Assembly (NCBI GenBank): GCA_963575675.1
Contig: CAUYUA010000221.1
Coordinates: 1 to 32,878, forward strand
Direction of reading: 5' to 3'
Length of the DNA stretch: 32,878 nt
DNA from: CAUYUA01 sp963575675
GTDB taxonomy: Bacteria; Pseudomonadota; Alphaproteobacteria; Azospirillales; Azospirillaceae
Position 1 is the stretch's first letter. The number at the start of each line of letters is the position of its first letter. A program made the translations under genes and the position numbers. The notes below the pieces were generated by a model, which was not told the origin of the DNA, ran no database searches, and saw only the letters and a program-made list of their open reading frames with translations. Below are positions 32,638 through 32,878 of the stretch, piece by piece.

Positions 32638-32878
32638 TCAAAATGCAAGGATGTTTTTATTTTCGATTTTTTTTGCAAAGACCTTCTGAATGCAAAGCCC
32701 GATGGGGATTGGAAGAGATGTTTTGGGATCGATGGACAAAGTAATGCGCCCGCCGACGACGACGGCGCGAGCGCCGAGGTGAGAGCCTTCACGCCAACGG
32801 ATTTCATTCGGCAGAGCGCCGGAAAACGTCCAAACCGGCTCTTTGGAGCCGTGCAGAGGCGCAAAGCTGCGATCGATG
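32638..32878 (-). pseudogene. 5' part of the interrupted envelope gene, running off the window
   Basis: This frame is open for 79 codons from the window edge to TGA at 32638-32640, with no start codon of its own in the visible part apart from TTG. The product includes VWTFSGALPNEIRWREGSHLGARAVVV..., which looks like real beta-rich envelope protein sequence. The last 15 codons are Lys/Asn-rich with A8, A4 and A5 runs near 32650-32680, unlike the rest. It is in the same frame as the downstream part. I place it as the N-terminal side of the same gene, but it could be the end of an independent upstream gene. Confidence 0.5.

Overview
The window looks like chromosomal DNA of an alphaproteobacterium, most likely of Rhodospirillales type. 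The evidence is the style of the IlvB protein (GEAS in place of GDGS at the thiamine-diphosphate site), an Nfu protein with separate Nfu_N and NifU-like domains, an LDH-like malate dehydrogenase, large hybrid kinases and moderate GC content. I cannot name a genus. No rRNA, tRNA, CRISPR array, phage module or transposase gene is visible.

Layout. 1-3600 (minus strand): an ElbB-type DJ-1 glyoxalase below a MarR regulator, a Blc-type lipocalin lipoprotein, and an Nfu iron-sulfur carrier. 3600-7680 (plus): the branched-chain amino acid operon ilvB-ilvH-ilvC. It is preceded by a candidate Val/Leu/Ile-rich leader peptide and an intrinsic-terminator hairpin that looks like an attenuator. 8000-11460 (plus): a type-1 periplasmic binding protein without transporter partners, an OmpR-family response regulator without a kinase, and malate dehydrogenase with a clear terminator. 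12000-17500: an alpha/beta hydrolase, a histidine-phosphatase-like protein that lacks its second catalytic histidine, a cold shock protein (minus), an M23 envelope endopeptidase and a MOSC-domain protein.

17900-29180 (all minus) is a signalling block of about 11 kb. In transcription order it holds a REC-HD-GYP cyclic-di-GMP phosphodiesterase, a PhnD-like periplasmic binding protein, a membrane hybrid histidine kinase, a FIST sensor protein, and a soluble hybrid kinase that starts 3 nt after the FIST stop. Both kinases end in receiver and HPt domains and no DNA-binding regulator is present. The receiver of the HD-GYP protein is therefore the obvious local candidate for phosphorelay output (inference). 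29780-32878: glyoxalase I, a small coiled-coil protein built on 21-nt repeats, and an envelope protein with a C-terminal YbjN-like domain whose reading frame is broken by an in-frame TGA.

The intergenic regions carry dispersed palindromic repeats. The best copy (17568-17858) has arms of about 93 bp in inverted orientation and resembles a MITE. Related whole, half or degraded copies lie at 1-68, 7690-7875, 11856-11947, 16557-16601, 29407-29436 and 30933-30959, mostly next to gene ends. A second short repeat is shared by 10273-10307 and 11684-11717.
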